Positions 17,980-27,582 of a stretch of 64,000 nt of DNA are shown piece after piece (the first letter of the stretch is position 1; the number at the start of each line of letters is the position of its first letter). Made by a program: the position numbers and the translations under genes. The DNA is from JAQUBU01 sp036677685. GTDB lineage: Bacteria > Bacillota > Syntrophomonadia > Syntrophomonadales > Syntrophomonadaceae. Under the pieces are notes generated by a model. That model did no database searches. It was not told where the DNA came from and saw nothing but the letters and a program-made list of their open reading frames with translations. The stretch covers positions 1 through 64,000 of the forward strand of contig JAVBWA010000012.1 in assembly GCA_036677685.1 (NCBI GenBank), in the 5' to 3' direction.

Positions 17980-20900
17980 TTATCTCTGCGCAAAGCCAGC
18001 ATCAGCGGCAAGCTGCCGTCCCAGTCGTTTTCTTTTGATCAGGTTTTTAACATCATCCAAAAGTGTGTATATAACAGGAATCACTAGCAATGTCAAAAGA
18101 GTAGAAGAAACCAGGCCACCAATGATAGCGATAGCCATGGGCTGAGTCTGCTCAGAACCGGTGCCCATAGCCAGGGCCGAAGGCAGCATTCCGGCAATCA
18201 TAGCCAGGGTGGTCATTAAAATTGGACGCAGGCGAATATGCCCGGCTTCCAATATGGCTTCTGTTCTCCCTTCCCCTTGATGTCGTCTTTGTTTTATGAA
18301 ATCCACCAGCAGTATGGCGTTTTTCGTAACCAAACCAAAAAGGAAGATAATTCCGATGCCACCTACCATGGTAAGGCCTTCTCCGGTTACAAACAACGCA
18401 ACCATAGCACCGATTATGGCCAGTGGCAGGGCAAACATGATGGCCAGAGGATCTATCCAGCTTTCAAATTGGGCAGCCAAAATCAAAAATATAAATAATA
18501 TGCCCAGGATCACCACCTGTACCAAATCTCCCGCCGACTCCTGCGTGCTTGCCTGATCACCGCCCATGCTGAAACTTATACCTTGGGGCGGCTTAAGTTC
18601 AGTGTTCAATTTACTTAAGAACGCAGAGTTTAATTCGCCTGAAGTCATGCCCACATAATTGGCCTGTATTTGAACCTCCCGGCTCTTATCATAACGGTTG
18701 ATAGTGGAAGACGAGGTCGTATAAACCTTCTTGGTTAATTGATCAAGTGAAACCATTCCGGTACCGGAATTGGTACTGGGTACATAAATACCATCGAAAC
18801 TTTCCAGATCACGCCGCTGCTCATCTGCCATGCGCACCCGCACATCGTAGCGATCATCTCCCGCCTCATACTGGCCGACTACAACACCGTTAAACAGGGT
18901 GCCGAGCGTACTGGATACTGAGACAGGGCTAACACCCAAATCGGCAGCAGCATCGCGGTTTACCACCATCCTGGCTTCCGGTTTTCCTGCTTTGTAGCTT
19001 ATGCCCACATCAGCCGCACCGGGTATCCCGGCCAGCACTTGCTTGGCTTGCTGGCTGTATTCCAGTAATTGATTAAAATCTTCCCCCTAAATGTGGAGAA
19101 CGTAATTCTTACCTGCGTCAGAAAGTGATCTCGCTGCTCCGGCAACTGACAGATCAATCCCAGGGATCTTTTGCAGTTCGGTTCTCATTTGATGGGCAAT
19201 TTCGTCAGCGCTTTCTTTTCTATCTCCTTTATCAACCAACTTAACACTGATACTTATTTTGTCGGCTTTAACCGTGGTATAAATTCCCCTAACAGTGGAA
19301 TATTTAAGAACAATTTCTTCAATGCTTTTGGTTTTTTGCAGAGCGGCATCCAAGGTCATGCCGGAATCAAGGTTGGTGATTATATTAATTTTACCCATAT
19401 CCGAAACTGGTTGGAAACCTATGCTCATCTGAGGTATAGTGGCCGGACTCAGTAAGAATATAACGACGGTTATAATAATGGTCTTTATACGATTGGACAG
19501 CACCCATCCCAACAACTTTTTATAATAACCGGCCAGGTACTCAAACTGCAGATTGAACCAGACCAGAAACTTGCCAAGACGACCCTTTATCGGGTTTTCC
19601 TCTTCATGTTTAATGTATCGGGATGCCAACAAAGGCACCAGAGTAAAGGAAACAAACAGGGATACGACAACGGCAAAGGCAATGGTCAACCCGAACTCTT
19701 TGAAAAAGCTCCCCAGTATACCTCCCATGGTCGCCATTGGCAAAAACACGGCTACTATGGTAAAAGTAGTAGCCATGACTGCCAGGCTAATTTCACTGGT
19801 GGCTTCCTTGGCCGCTTCAAAAGGCGTCTTCCCCATATTAAGATGTCGCACGATATTCTCAATAACCACGATGGCATCGTCTATTAGAAGGCCAACAGAA
19901 AGGGACAGGGCTGTTAAAGTCATGGTGTTAAGGGTAAAATTCATAAACTTCAGAGCGGCAAAGGTAGTAATTATAGAAACAGGAAGGGCGATAGCACTGA
20001 TGGCGGTGCTACCCAGACCCCGCAGGAAAAGGAATATTACCAGTACAGCCAGTACGCAGCCCTCAAATATTGTTCTTTCTACATTGCTGACCGAAGATTT
20101 TATATCAATGGAATTATCATCTACGGTTTCTATCTTCACCCCGCTGGGGAGCGTGGACTGTATCTGGCTTAATCTCTGGTTTATACTGTCAGCCACCGCA
20201 ACCGTATTGGCCCCCGACTGCTTGACAATATCGATTCCGACACATTCCTTGCCATTCCAGTAAGATACGCTGCTCCGGTCTTCATAGCCGTCAACCACTT
20301 CGGCAACATCACGCGCCCGTATTTCAATTCCGTTGCGAGTGGCAATGAGTATGTTGTTAAAATCATCTACCTTCTTGATGCTGCCATAGGTGCGTAGTGT
20401 AATCTCCCGGGAACTGTCGCTGACCTTACCGCTGGGGCTGTCAATATTATCGCTTCTCAGGCTGGCCACAACTTGATCAGTGGTCAAATTATAAGCGGCT
20501 AATTTTTCCTTATCCAGCTTTATTTGAATTTCCCGATCCTGTGCGCCATAGGTTGTAATGGAGCCTACTCCGGTTATTGTATTCAGTTGAGGTACTATAA
20601 TGTTGTTGACCAGGTTGGCCATATCCCTGGTACTGAGGTCACCGGTAACTGCCAGTGAAACAATTGGCGCAGCACTCATATCGAATTTGGAGATAACCGG
20701 ATCGTCAATATCACTGGGTAAGGAGCCGCGTATACTGTCTATCTTGGTCCGTACATCCTGAGCCGCGCTTTCGGCAGTGCGAGTATCATCAAATTCTACC
20801 GTGGTCATGGACGAACCTTCATTTATAGTGATCGTAATATGCTTCACGCCGGAAATCTGGCCAATCGCTTCTTCCACTTTTTTCGTAACCTTGGCCTCAA

Positions 20901-21075
20901 CCTGATCGGGAGAAGCGCCGGTTAGTCCGACATTTACCATGACATAAGGAATATTGGTCTCCGGCATGTCGTTTATACCCAGGTTAAAAAAGCTGAATAT
21001 TCCCACTGCAATTAATGCAATTATTACCACAAAAGCAAAGACAGGACGTTTGAGACTAATGTTGGTTAAAAACAT
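17980..21075 (-). pseudogene. RND efflux pump (AcrB/HAE1 type) interrupted by one in-frame TAG
   Basis: From ATG 21075 the first 662 codons end in a TAG at 19087-19089 directly after KNYVLHI. The same frame then continues GEDFNQLLEYSQQAKQVLAG and onward for 352 more residues to 17980. Read through, the product is 1031 aa, the normal length for this family, with no other lesion. It has twelve membrane segments in two halves, a conserved start MFLTNISLKRPVF, and the LSVGLLIDDAIVVIEN segment with its proton-relay aspartates. It pairs with the adaptor gene just upstream. As written it encodes two halves; translation of the second is unlikely. Confidence 0.85.
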
Positions 21076-21078
21076 TTT

Positions 21079-22197
21079 TTAAACCCCCTGTCCTTCAATC
21101 TGCACAGGATCCCCATCCTGCAAGCTGTTTATATTGCTTATAATCACGGGTTCCCCTGCAGATAGTCCTGACCTGACCTCAGCCTTATCGTTTTGAATAT
21201 CTCCGATATTTACCGAGCGTTTGCGGGCAGTGTTATTATCCAGGACGAATACGGAGTAATTACCTTCAGTACCAGATAAAGCACCTAGTTACACAGCCAG
21301 GATCTGCCCCTTGCCCTGGTCAGGTATTTCTATGTAGCCAAATATTCCGGAATGAAGTGTCCCCTGGGAATTATCCACTTCAACCAGGCAGTTGAAAACC
21401 CTGGAATTGTTGTCGGCCGAAGCGGCAATTACCTTGATCGCTCCTTCATACCCATTCTCGTCTTCTTTGGATAGCTTGAGTATGACTTTTTGACCGGTTT
21501 TAACTTTGCTCAAGTCACTTTCCTTAAGATTGATCGTTGCTTTGATGGTACTGTTGTTTTTGATTGTAGCCACGACCGTTCCCGGATTGGCATATTGGCC
21601 GAGGGTGATGCTTTTTTCTGCTATTTCACCGCTTATGGGCGCACGCAAAACCGAATTATTTATGGAATTGTTAATTTCCGCGATACTAACCTTTTGTGCT
21701 TCTACATTAGCTGTAGCCATGCTTAGATCTGCTTCTGCATTTTCAAACTCGGACCTGGATAATGCTTGGCTTTCATAAAGAGTCTTGTTTCTATCATAGG
21801 ATCGCTGAACAGAATTTAGGGTTGTTTGCAGTTTTTGCAGGTTGATCTGAGCGGCCTGAAGCTGGTTTTGCAGACTCTGATCGTCCAGAGATACCAGCAC
21901 CTGCCCCTCTGATACCATATCCCCGTCTTCAAAATTTACTTTAACTACTTGCCCGGATATCTTACTGCTGACCACTGCTTCTTCTACTGGTTCAAGATTA
22001 GCCTTGAAATACAGCACCGATGCCGAATCAGTTAGCTGAACTTGTTCTACCTGAACCGTAGTAACATTTGAAACTTGAATAGTTGACTCTCCCTTACTAT
22101 TTGCCATCTGAAACACAGTAAACAAAGTTAATATAACTAATATTCCTATCAAAAGAAGCTTCTTTCGATTATCCAGCTGCCTTATTTTTTCAACCAT
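21079..22197 (-). pseudogene. RND periplasmic adaptor (membrane fusion protein) with one in-frame TAA
   Basis: The first 302 residues show a membrane anchor, the lipoyl/barrel motif VVSSKISGQVVKVNFEDGD and a coiled-coil hairpin rich in Gln/Leu, then the second half-barrel (LRAPISGEIAEKSI). After GQILAV there is TAA at 21289-21291, but the frame continues LGALSGTEGNYSVFVLDNN and on to SLQDGDPVQIEGQGV, where a natural stop lies at 21079, three bases before the pump gene. The total of 372 codons is normal for the family. The truncated protein would lack its C-terminal membrane-proximal domain. Confidence 0.82.
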
Positions 22198-22239
22198 ATG
22201 AAAAACTCCCTCTTTAAATTTAATCGACAGGACGTTTGG

Positions 22240-22488
22240 TCATTTAAAAACATATTGCTGTTTGCTCAAATCCAGTTTGGCAACAAACCGCTCAATAATC
22301 GGCGGCAAGTTGCCCATATAATAAGCCGGAAATACTAACCCTACGCGCTCGTATGGAAGTTCGACTTGCTCTTCTTTGATTGCATCCGCGATTAGAACAA
22401 TTTTTGTATCACCGAGTATCTCCGCGATGTCCCGTGCCACCGCAAGGCTGTTTCCCGTACCGGAGAAGCAAAAAATAATGTTTTCCAT
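22240..22488 (-). pseudogene. truncated EFR1-family flavodoxin-like protein
   Basis: The 82 residues start MENIIFCFSGTGNSLAVARD, the FMN phosphate-binding loop of EFR1 ferredoxin-flavodoxins, and reach VGLVFPAYYMGNLPPIIERF before stopping after QQYVFK. Family members are about 250 aa and carry two 4Fe-4S motifs, all missing here. The gene ends about 40 bases before the adaptor gene, suggesting a deletion joined the two. It could still make a small flavodoxin-like fragment. Confidence 0.6.
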
Positions 22489-22549
22489 AAAACCTCACTA
22501 TTTGCGAGCAAAGGGTTGTATCTTATGCTCTATCTTCCAGATTTGGCAG

Positions 22550-23116
22550 TCAGCCAAGAACACGAATGATGATGTTGAAAATTGCCTGTTTTAGTTCTGG
22601 TTTATCGTTTGAAGTCCCCGCAATGTCAAAAAACCCGCTAAATCCACGTAAAATGAACCGAGCGGTTTCTTCTGGGTGCTCGCAGTTCCACGAGCCGTCC
22701 AAGTTGCCTTGGTTAATGATCGAGAGCAGCATCGGCATTGCGGACGCAGTAATTTTATTGGAACAGTATTCAACAATGGCGGCATCGCTCGCAATACTTG
22801 GTATCAGTTGGCCGAAACCATCCGAATTCATCTTGATGCTCAGTAGAGTAGTAAGTCTTTGAAGCGCCGTGCTTTCAGTATCGTTGAGGGCTGTTTCTAT
22901 CGCCTTCTGTTTTTCCTCGGCCATTTCATCAATGACCGCATAAAGCATTTCTGTTTTCGACTTGAAGTAGTGGTACACAAGTCCTTGTGCCACGTTCATT
23001 CTTTTTGAAATATCCGCTATCTGAGTTTTGTCGAAGCCGTATTCAGTGAACAACGCTCTTGCGGTGTCAATTATCTCTTGTCGCCGTTCGGGAACTGTTT
23101 TCGTTATTCTCACCAT
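22550..23116 (-). CDS. TetR/AcrR family regulator
   Basis: This 188-aa protein has the N-terminal HTH ALFTEYGFDKTQIADISKRM followed by NVAQGLVYHYFKSKTEML, the TetR signature. The ligand-binding C-terminal part is typical in length. GAAAGGAGC precedes the ATG. It heads the leftward efflux gene set and probably represses it and itself; an inverted repeat lies about 45 bases upstream. It is the only intact member of that set. Confidence 0.9.
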   Translation of the reverse strand: MVRITKTVPERRQEIIDTARALFTEYGFDKTQIADISKRMNVAQGLVYHYFKSKTEMLYAVIDEMAEEKQKAIETALNDTESTALQRLTTLLSIKMNSDGFGQLIPSIASDAAIVEYCSNKITASAMPMLLSIINQGNLDGSWNCEHPEETARFILRGFSGFFDIAGTSNDKPELKQAIFNIIIRVLG

Positions 23117-23159
23117 GCAAAGCTCCTTTCGATGTTTATAAGGCTAGTATACAATATTG

Positions 23160-23175
23160 ATTGAATTCATTCAAT
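23160..23175. promoter_or_regulatory. candidate TetR operator
   Basis: ATTGAAT-TC-ATTCAAT is an inverted repeat with 7-bp arms in the promoter region of the TetR gene, flanked by further TTGA/TCAA elements. Size and position suit a TetR dimer site. Confidence 0.5.
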
Positions 23176-23219
23176 GAAAATCAAAGTTTAATGTAAAATT
23201 GGATCGTATTCTGCGGCTT

Positions 23220-23520
23220 TACATTGAGACATGGGAAGGGACTACAATTCGCTGTCTGCTAATATGTTGAAAGGAATAGCTTTCTTGATTATTGCTTTGG
23301 CAATTCTCTAAAAGACATCAGTTTCAAGGAAAAAGTCGGTAGGTTTTCAGCCAGAGAGATTGGGCATATAGTAAAGAAAGGCCGCATCTCTTGGTTATGC
23401 TGAGGCCATGTTTCTTGCATTCAACAAGAGAATGAAAGACTGGCGTGATGTTACCCTTTGGCCTACATCCAGAATTTATAACCCACCACTGACCAAGATA
23501 GCCCCCCTATAACACAAAAG
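23220..23520. other. decayed coding remnants
   Basis: Plus-strand frames here show short protein-like stretches (for example YCFGNSLKDISFKEKVGRF and AEAMFLAFNKRMKDW) broken by stops and frame changes. I cannot identify the parent gene; a transposase or phage gene remnant is possible. No intact gene lies between 23117 and 23956. Confidence 0.35.
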
Positions 23521-23544
23521 CTGCTCCTCCAATCCGAAGGAACG

Positions 23545-23685
23545 GCCTAAATACCGGCTTTTCAGGCAAAACAAAAATCACCCACCGATAAAACTCTTTT
23601 AACCAATAGATGGTACTATAAAATGGTACAAATGCACACCCCAAGTCAATCTTTCAACGATTTTAAGACAGGGGTGTGCATTTTC
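23545..23685. repeat. dispersed repeat copy A with 13-bp hairpin
   Basis: About 140 bases starting GCCTAAATACCGGC are found again at 27363-27520 with scattered differences. The distal end folds into a perfect hairpin: AAATGCACACCCC (23630-23642) with GGGGTGTGCATTT (23671-23683), with a 28-base loop. No protein is apparent in it. Confidence 0.75.
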
Positions 23686-23956
23686 GTCAGAGGGTGTGCA
23701 AAGTGCCATCAAGGGCGGTTTTATTGGGTTCTTCCCACTCTTTGAGAACAAACGTTCAAATGTTACATGATATTCGAATTTAATAATTCTTCGGGGAGTT
23801 CTCTTTTCCGAGCTGTCATAGGTATTTATTTATTTGTTTCAAATTAAACTGCTGCAACCCATAGAATTCCCGAAAATTTATGATTACCAAGTTTATATTC
23901 GCAGTTTGAGATTTTTTGTCACACAGTCTGCCGTCGCCATGACACGTGTTGCGGCA

Positions 23957-24949
23957 TCAGCCTTTGGCCGCCACTTTGCGCAATTCCGCCAGAAGGTTGT
24001 CTTCCACCTCGATAACGCCCGAGGCCAGGCGCTCCCTAGTGAGGCGGCTTTCGCGCTCGCCGGGCATGAAGATTTCTTCCACGCCGGGCAGCTTCTTGGT
24101 GGACTTCACCTTGGCGATAATTTCACCCACATGATTCTTGATCTGTTCGCGGCCGGCCAAAAGGTCGGGGTCGATGGCGAAGATTAGATGCCCCCAGTTG
24201 CCGCGGCTGTCGCCCAGGCCGCAGAAGGCCGCACCCGCCAGTGGGCCGGCCAGGATTTCCGCCACCAGCGCCAGACCGGAACCCTTGTAGCTGCGGTCAA
24301 AGGAGCGGATCGCCCCGGCGATGGCCTTCTGCGGGTCCGTGGTGGGTTTGCCCTCGGCGTCATAGGCCATGTCGTCCGGTATAGACCGGCCGGCGGTCAC
24401 AGCCTCCACCAGCCCGAAATAGGATGTCGCGGCGGTGGACATATCGAGGATGATCGGGTCCGGGTCTGCCGGAATGGCCACGGCAAGCGGGTTGGTGCCG
24501 AAAACTGGCTCGTAGGAGCCGTACACGGCCACGCGCTACGGTGAGCGCCCGAAGGCAAAGCCGATCAGGCCCGCTTGCGCCAGGCGCGAGGCATAATAGC
24601 CGATGGCGCCCGAAGAGGTGTTGGTGTTGAACGTTCCGGCCAAGGCAAACCCAGTTTTGGCGGCCTTTTCTTTCACGATCGCCACGGCCTTGCCCACCAC
24701 CAGCATGGCGTGGTTCTTGTTGCCGTTGATCTGTACGGAGATGGGGGTTTCTTTCACGATCTCGATCTGGCCCGCATTCGGGTCCTTGGGGATACCCTTG
24801 TCGATCAGCTTGACCACGCCCTGGTTGTTGTCCCTGAGCTGTGCAAACAGCATGCAATCGCTGATGATCTCTATTTCCTCATCCCGGTAATCGTAGCTGG
24901 CCACCGCTTTCCTTGTAAGTTCCTCAAGTTCCCGAATCGATATCTGCAT
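23957..24949 (-). pseudogene. malate/L-lactate dehydrogenase family (Ldh2/YlbC) with in-frame TAG
   Basis: ATG 24949 follows GGGAGACGG. The frame encodes the Ldh2/MDH2 fold (MQISIRELEELTRKA, then GTFNTNTSSGAIGYYASRLA) up to GFAFGRSP, then TAG at 24536-24538. It continues in the same frame with RVAVYGSYEPVFGTNPLAVA, the conserved GTNP motif, to a normal C-terminus at 23957. The total of 330 codons matches the family. It is a NAD(P)-dependent 2-hydroxyacid dehydrogenase gene broken by one nonsense codon. It is divergent from the LysR remnant to its right, suggesting a former regulator-target pair. Confidence 0.8.
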
Positions 24950-25154
24950 AGTTCCGTCTCCCCTCACGTAAAAGTTATATGCTCCCTTGGGTTGTTGGAT
25001 AAGAATTAATTCTAACAAATCACAAAGATAAACCACTAAACTATTTACTGCAGCACAGCTTATAATAAACTTCGAGATTATCATGCTCTAATACCTTCTT
25101 TTTTAGAAGGAAAATTCTTTAATTCTCTCCTTTTAATAATCTATTGCTTGTTAA

Positions 25155-25502
25155 ATATTTATAACAGATCTTGCTAAGGAAAATTTTGTGGCAACCAACC
25201 GTGAAGCTGGCCCCGCTTATTATGACAATATGGTTAAAGTATGCATGGATGCCGGATTTAGTCCTTCAATCGTTCAAACCGCAAATGAGATGGTTCCTAT
25301 TTTATCCCTAGTATCTTGTGGAATGGGAATTGCCCTTATAAACGAATAGGCCAAACATTTACGAAATGACATATTATATAAGCCGTTACGCGGTACAAAT
25401 CAATGTGCATATCAGATTTCTCTTGCATGGAAGAAAGACAATTCTTCTTCAGTTATGAAAAATTTCCTGGAAGTTGTTCTAGATCTTTATCCAAATGATT
25501 AA
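25155..25502 (+). pseudogene. LysR-type regulator, C-terminal fragment with in-frame TAG
   Basis: Plus-strand translation gives DLAKENFVATNREAGPAYYD, then GMGIALINE, a TAG at 25347-25349, and AKHLRNDILYKPLRG to the end LEVVLDLYPND. This is the effector-binding half of a LysR regulator; the HTH half is missing. It probably once controlled the adjacent, divergent dehydrogenase gene. Confidence 0.65.
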
Positions 25503-25564
25503 TTATAAACATTCAGTCTTACAATCAAAGTATCTAAATACAGCACAAAAATCCGCCGCAAACT

Positions 25565-25598
25565 AAAAAAAGCCGTTCCCGCAAAATCGCAGGAACGG
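25565..25598 (-). terminator. terminator of the flavin reductase-like gene
   Basis: On the minus strand CCGTTCC...GGAACGG is followed by CTTTTTTT. It lies about 90 bases after the stop at 25690. Confidence 0.65.
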
Positions 25599-25635
25599 TG
25601 GACCCATGAATTATAGTACTCCTATAGTTACGAGT

Positions 25636-25687
25636 AATTTCCTGAAAGTTGTTTGATCTCTTTACCCAAATGAATAATTACTTTAAA
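25636..25687 (+). repeat. second copy of the LysR gene tail
   Basis: AATTTCCTGAAAGTTGTTTG and the following bases repeat the sequence at 25461-25512 (the last codons of the LysR remnant plus its downstream flank) with a few changes. It suggests a tandem duplication of which only this tail is left. Confidence 0.6.
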
Positions 25688-25689
25688 CA

Positions 25690-26247
25690 CTATTTGCCTT
25701 TCTTGAATTTTGTTCCTTCTCGGAATACTAAACCAATTCTATTGCCCAGATTCCAGTATTCGTTTCCCATAAGAATAATCGGATTAATATCTTGGGTAAT
25801 TATCTTATTATCTGCTAAACATCTTTCATCAATATATACCGAAATTACTTCACCAAGGAAAAAATCAAACCCGAACATAGGAATGTTCCGAACGACTTTA
25901 CACAAGTAATTCAACGGGCATTCACTAATCATAGGTGCTATTCCCGTTTTGTCATAAAAGGATGTAAAAATAGTTGATTTATCAGTCTGTTTTCCAGATA
26001 CTATTCCACAGTAATCGGTTTTTTGAATCATATCGGCTGATGGAATATTAATGCTGAAAAAATTGTGATCTTTAACGCCTTTGGTAGTGTAGTGCGTGCT
26101 TTTAAGGGATACATACAGAATTGGTTCCAAACTGACTACGCCAAATGCTCCTGCTGTGGCATAGTTTGGTTTGTCATCTACTTCTGCACCAACTAATGCA
26201 GTTGGAAACGGACCAATAGGTTTATTCTGGATCTTTATTTTACTCAT
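25690..26247 (-). CDS. flavin reductase family protein (FMN-binding)
   Basis: This 185-aa protein with a split-barrel FMN-binding fold resembles the DIM6/NTAB flavin reductases: PIGPFPTALVGAEVDDKPNY near the start, then GVVSLEPILYVSLKSTHYTT and a C-terminal part of strands. I chose ATG 26247 because GGAGGT stands seven bases before it. These proteins bind FMN and often serve as flavin reductases or redox proteins in anaerobes. The gene looks intact and ends with TAG. Confidence 0.8.
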   Translation of the reverse strand: MSKIKIQNKPIGPFPTALVGAEVDDKPNYATAGAFGVVSLEPILYVSLKSTHYTTKGVKDHNFFSINIPSADMIQKTDYCGIVSGKQTDKSTIFTSFYDKTGIAPMISECPLNYLCKVVRNIPMFGFDFFLGEVISVYIDERCLADNKIITQDINPIILMGNEYWNLGNRIGLVFREGTKFKKGK

Positions 26248-26420
26248 TAACAACACCTCCAATTCATATGCTGCAGCTGCATTGCCAATATAACGAAAAA
26301 AAAATAAATTTAATAGACTTTTTCTTTTATATAATTTATCCTGTTGTCAGGTTATTCCCCTCAGCAGTTATTTAAGATACTGATAATGAAGTATAATATT
26401 TGGAGGTAAAAAATACACCT

Positions 26421-26450
26421 ATGTGTGCTTCGATGCGGATTCGTAAATAA
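26421..26450 (+). CDS. erm leader peptide MCASMRIRK
   Basis: A nine-codon frame begins 14 bases after GGAGGT and ends at TAA just before the attenuator stem. SMRIR matches the Arg-x-Arg (+x+) motif of leader peptides of the ErmDL class (SMRLR), at which macrolide-bound ribosomes stall. A TATAAT lies at 26392-26397 and a GATAAT at 26382-26387, but no clear -35 box was found. Confidence 0.75.
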   Translation: MCASMRIRK

Positions 26451-26506
26451 GGTGCACTAATCAAAGAAAGCATGATTGCTTTCCGAGGTTTTAGTGCGCC
26501 TTTTTT
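26451..26506 (+). terminator. erm transcription attenuator
   Basis: GGTGCACTAA pairs with TTAGTGCGCC (one wobble) around an inner stem GAAAGC/GCTTTC, and six T follow. It lies directly after the leader peptide stop and 33 bases before the erm start. Stalling on the leader would disturb the outer stem and allow readthrough, as described for ermK-type attenuation. Confidence 0.8.
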
Positions 26507-26538
26507 GTTCCAATTCGAGATAAAAGAGGTGTGTTTTT

Positions 26539-27336
26539 TTGTTCGATAATAAAAATATAGTGCAAATGCTGCCCGTTTGGGTGTCTCAGAATTATTTAAC
26601 CAGCAATAAAACAATCAAAAGAGTGCTTCATTTAACCAACATTTCCGCAAGCGATCATGTAATTGAAATTGGTCCCGGAAAGGGCCATATAACCAGACTG
26701 CTCTATCAAACCTGCCGAAAAGTTACCGCCATTGAGATCGATGAACAGCTATATGGCCGCCTTCTCGAAAAATTCAGCGATACTGAAAATCTGGAACTTT
26801 ATAATCAGGACTTCCTGCAATGGAGGCTTCCTGCTTCCGGAAGTTATAAGGTTTTTGCAAACATCCCCTTTTGCCATACAACCAACATTCTGCGCAAGCT
26901 GACGGAAAGTAAAAATCCACCAGTTGAAGCATGGCTGACAATGGAAAAGGGTGCGGCAAAGCGTTTTATGGGAAAGCCTCGTGAAACCCTGCGTTCACTC
27001 ATGATAAAGCCCTTTTTTGATATTGAAATCGTCTACCATTTTAGGCAGGAAGATTTTCATCCCAAACCTAGTGTAGATGCGGTTCTATTACACCTGAAAA
27101 AAAAGGTACACCCGGATGTACTGCCAGCCCAATGGCGCGATTACGGGCATTTTGTTTCTAATGCATTACGGAACCATGGTGCAGAATTACGGCGTATGTT
27201 TACTAAAAAGCAGTTATCACAGGCATTTAGGGAAGCTGGGATTTCTGACTTTACTTCCAGTGAAACACTTTATGTACAATGGCTTTGCCTTTTCCGATGT
27301 TATTACAAGCATGTGCTTCATAAAAATTCTGTTTGA
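26539..27336 (+). CDS. erm: Erm family 23S rRNA (adenine-N6) methyltransferase
   Basis: This 265-aa protein has the Erm/KsgA fold: SQNYLTSNKTIKRVL, motif I EIGPGKGHITRLL, the acidic VTAIEIDEQL, and the catalytic NIPF motif in VFANIPFCHTTNILRKL. The C-terminal helices are typical. Erm enzymes dimethylate A2058 of 23S rRNA and give macrolide-lincosamide-streptogramin B resistance. The only workable start is TTG 26539, ten bases after AGAGGT; a weak start is common for inducible erm genes. The leader peptide and attenuator upstream support inducible expression. The gene lies between the two copies of the 150-bp repeat. Confidence 0.9.
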   Translation: MFDNKNIVQMLPVWVSQNYLTSNKTIKRVLHLTNISASDHVIEIGPGKGHITRLLYQTCRKVTAIEIDEQLYGRLLEKFSDTENLELYNQDFLQWRLPASGSYKVFANIPFCHTTNILRKLTESKNPPVEAWLTMEKGAAKRFMGKPRETLRSLMIKPFFDIEIVYHFRQEDFHPKPSVDAVLLHLKKKVHPDVLPAQWRDYGHFVSNALRNHGAELRRMFTKKQLSQAFREAGISDFTSSETLYVQWLCLFRCYYKHVLHKNSV

Positions 27337-27362
27337 ATGTTATTTTGCACAATAGATAAAAT

Positions 27363-27520
27363 GCCTTAAATACCGGCTTTCCAGGCAAAACAAAAACCAC
27401 CCACCGATAAAATTCTTTTTATCAATAGATGGTAACAAAATGGCTAACCTACTATAAAATGATACAAATGCACACCCCCGGCCAATCTTTTAACGATTCC
27501 AGGATGGGGGTGTGCATTTT
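27363..27520. repeat. dispersed repeat copy B with 14-bp hairpin
   Basis: This is the second copy of the repeat at 23545-23685, in the same orientation. The hairpin is AAATGCACACCCCC (27466-27479) with GGGGGTGTGCATTT (27506-27519); compared with copy A both arms gained one base, keeping the pairing. An extra 15-20 bases lie before the hairpin. Confidence 0.75.
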
Positions 27521-27582
27521 GCACCCCCTCCTAAGCATCACTGCTTTTTACAAAAAAAAAGTAGGCTCGGGTTAGTCAACTA

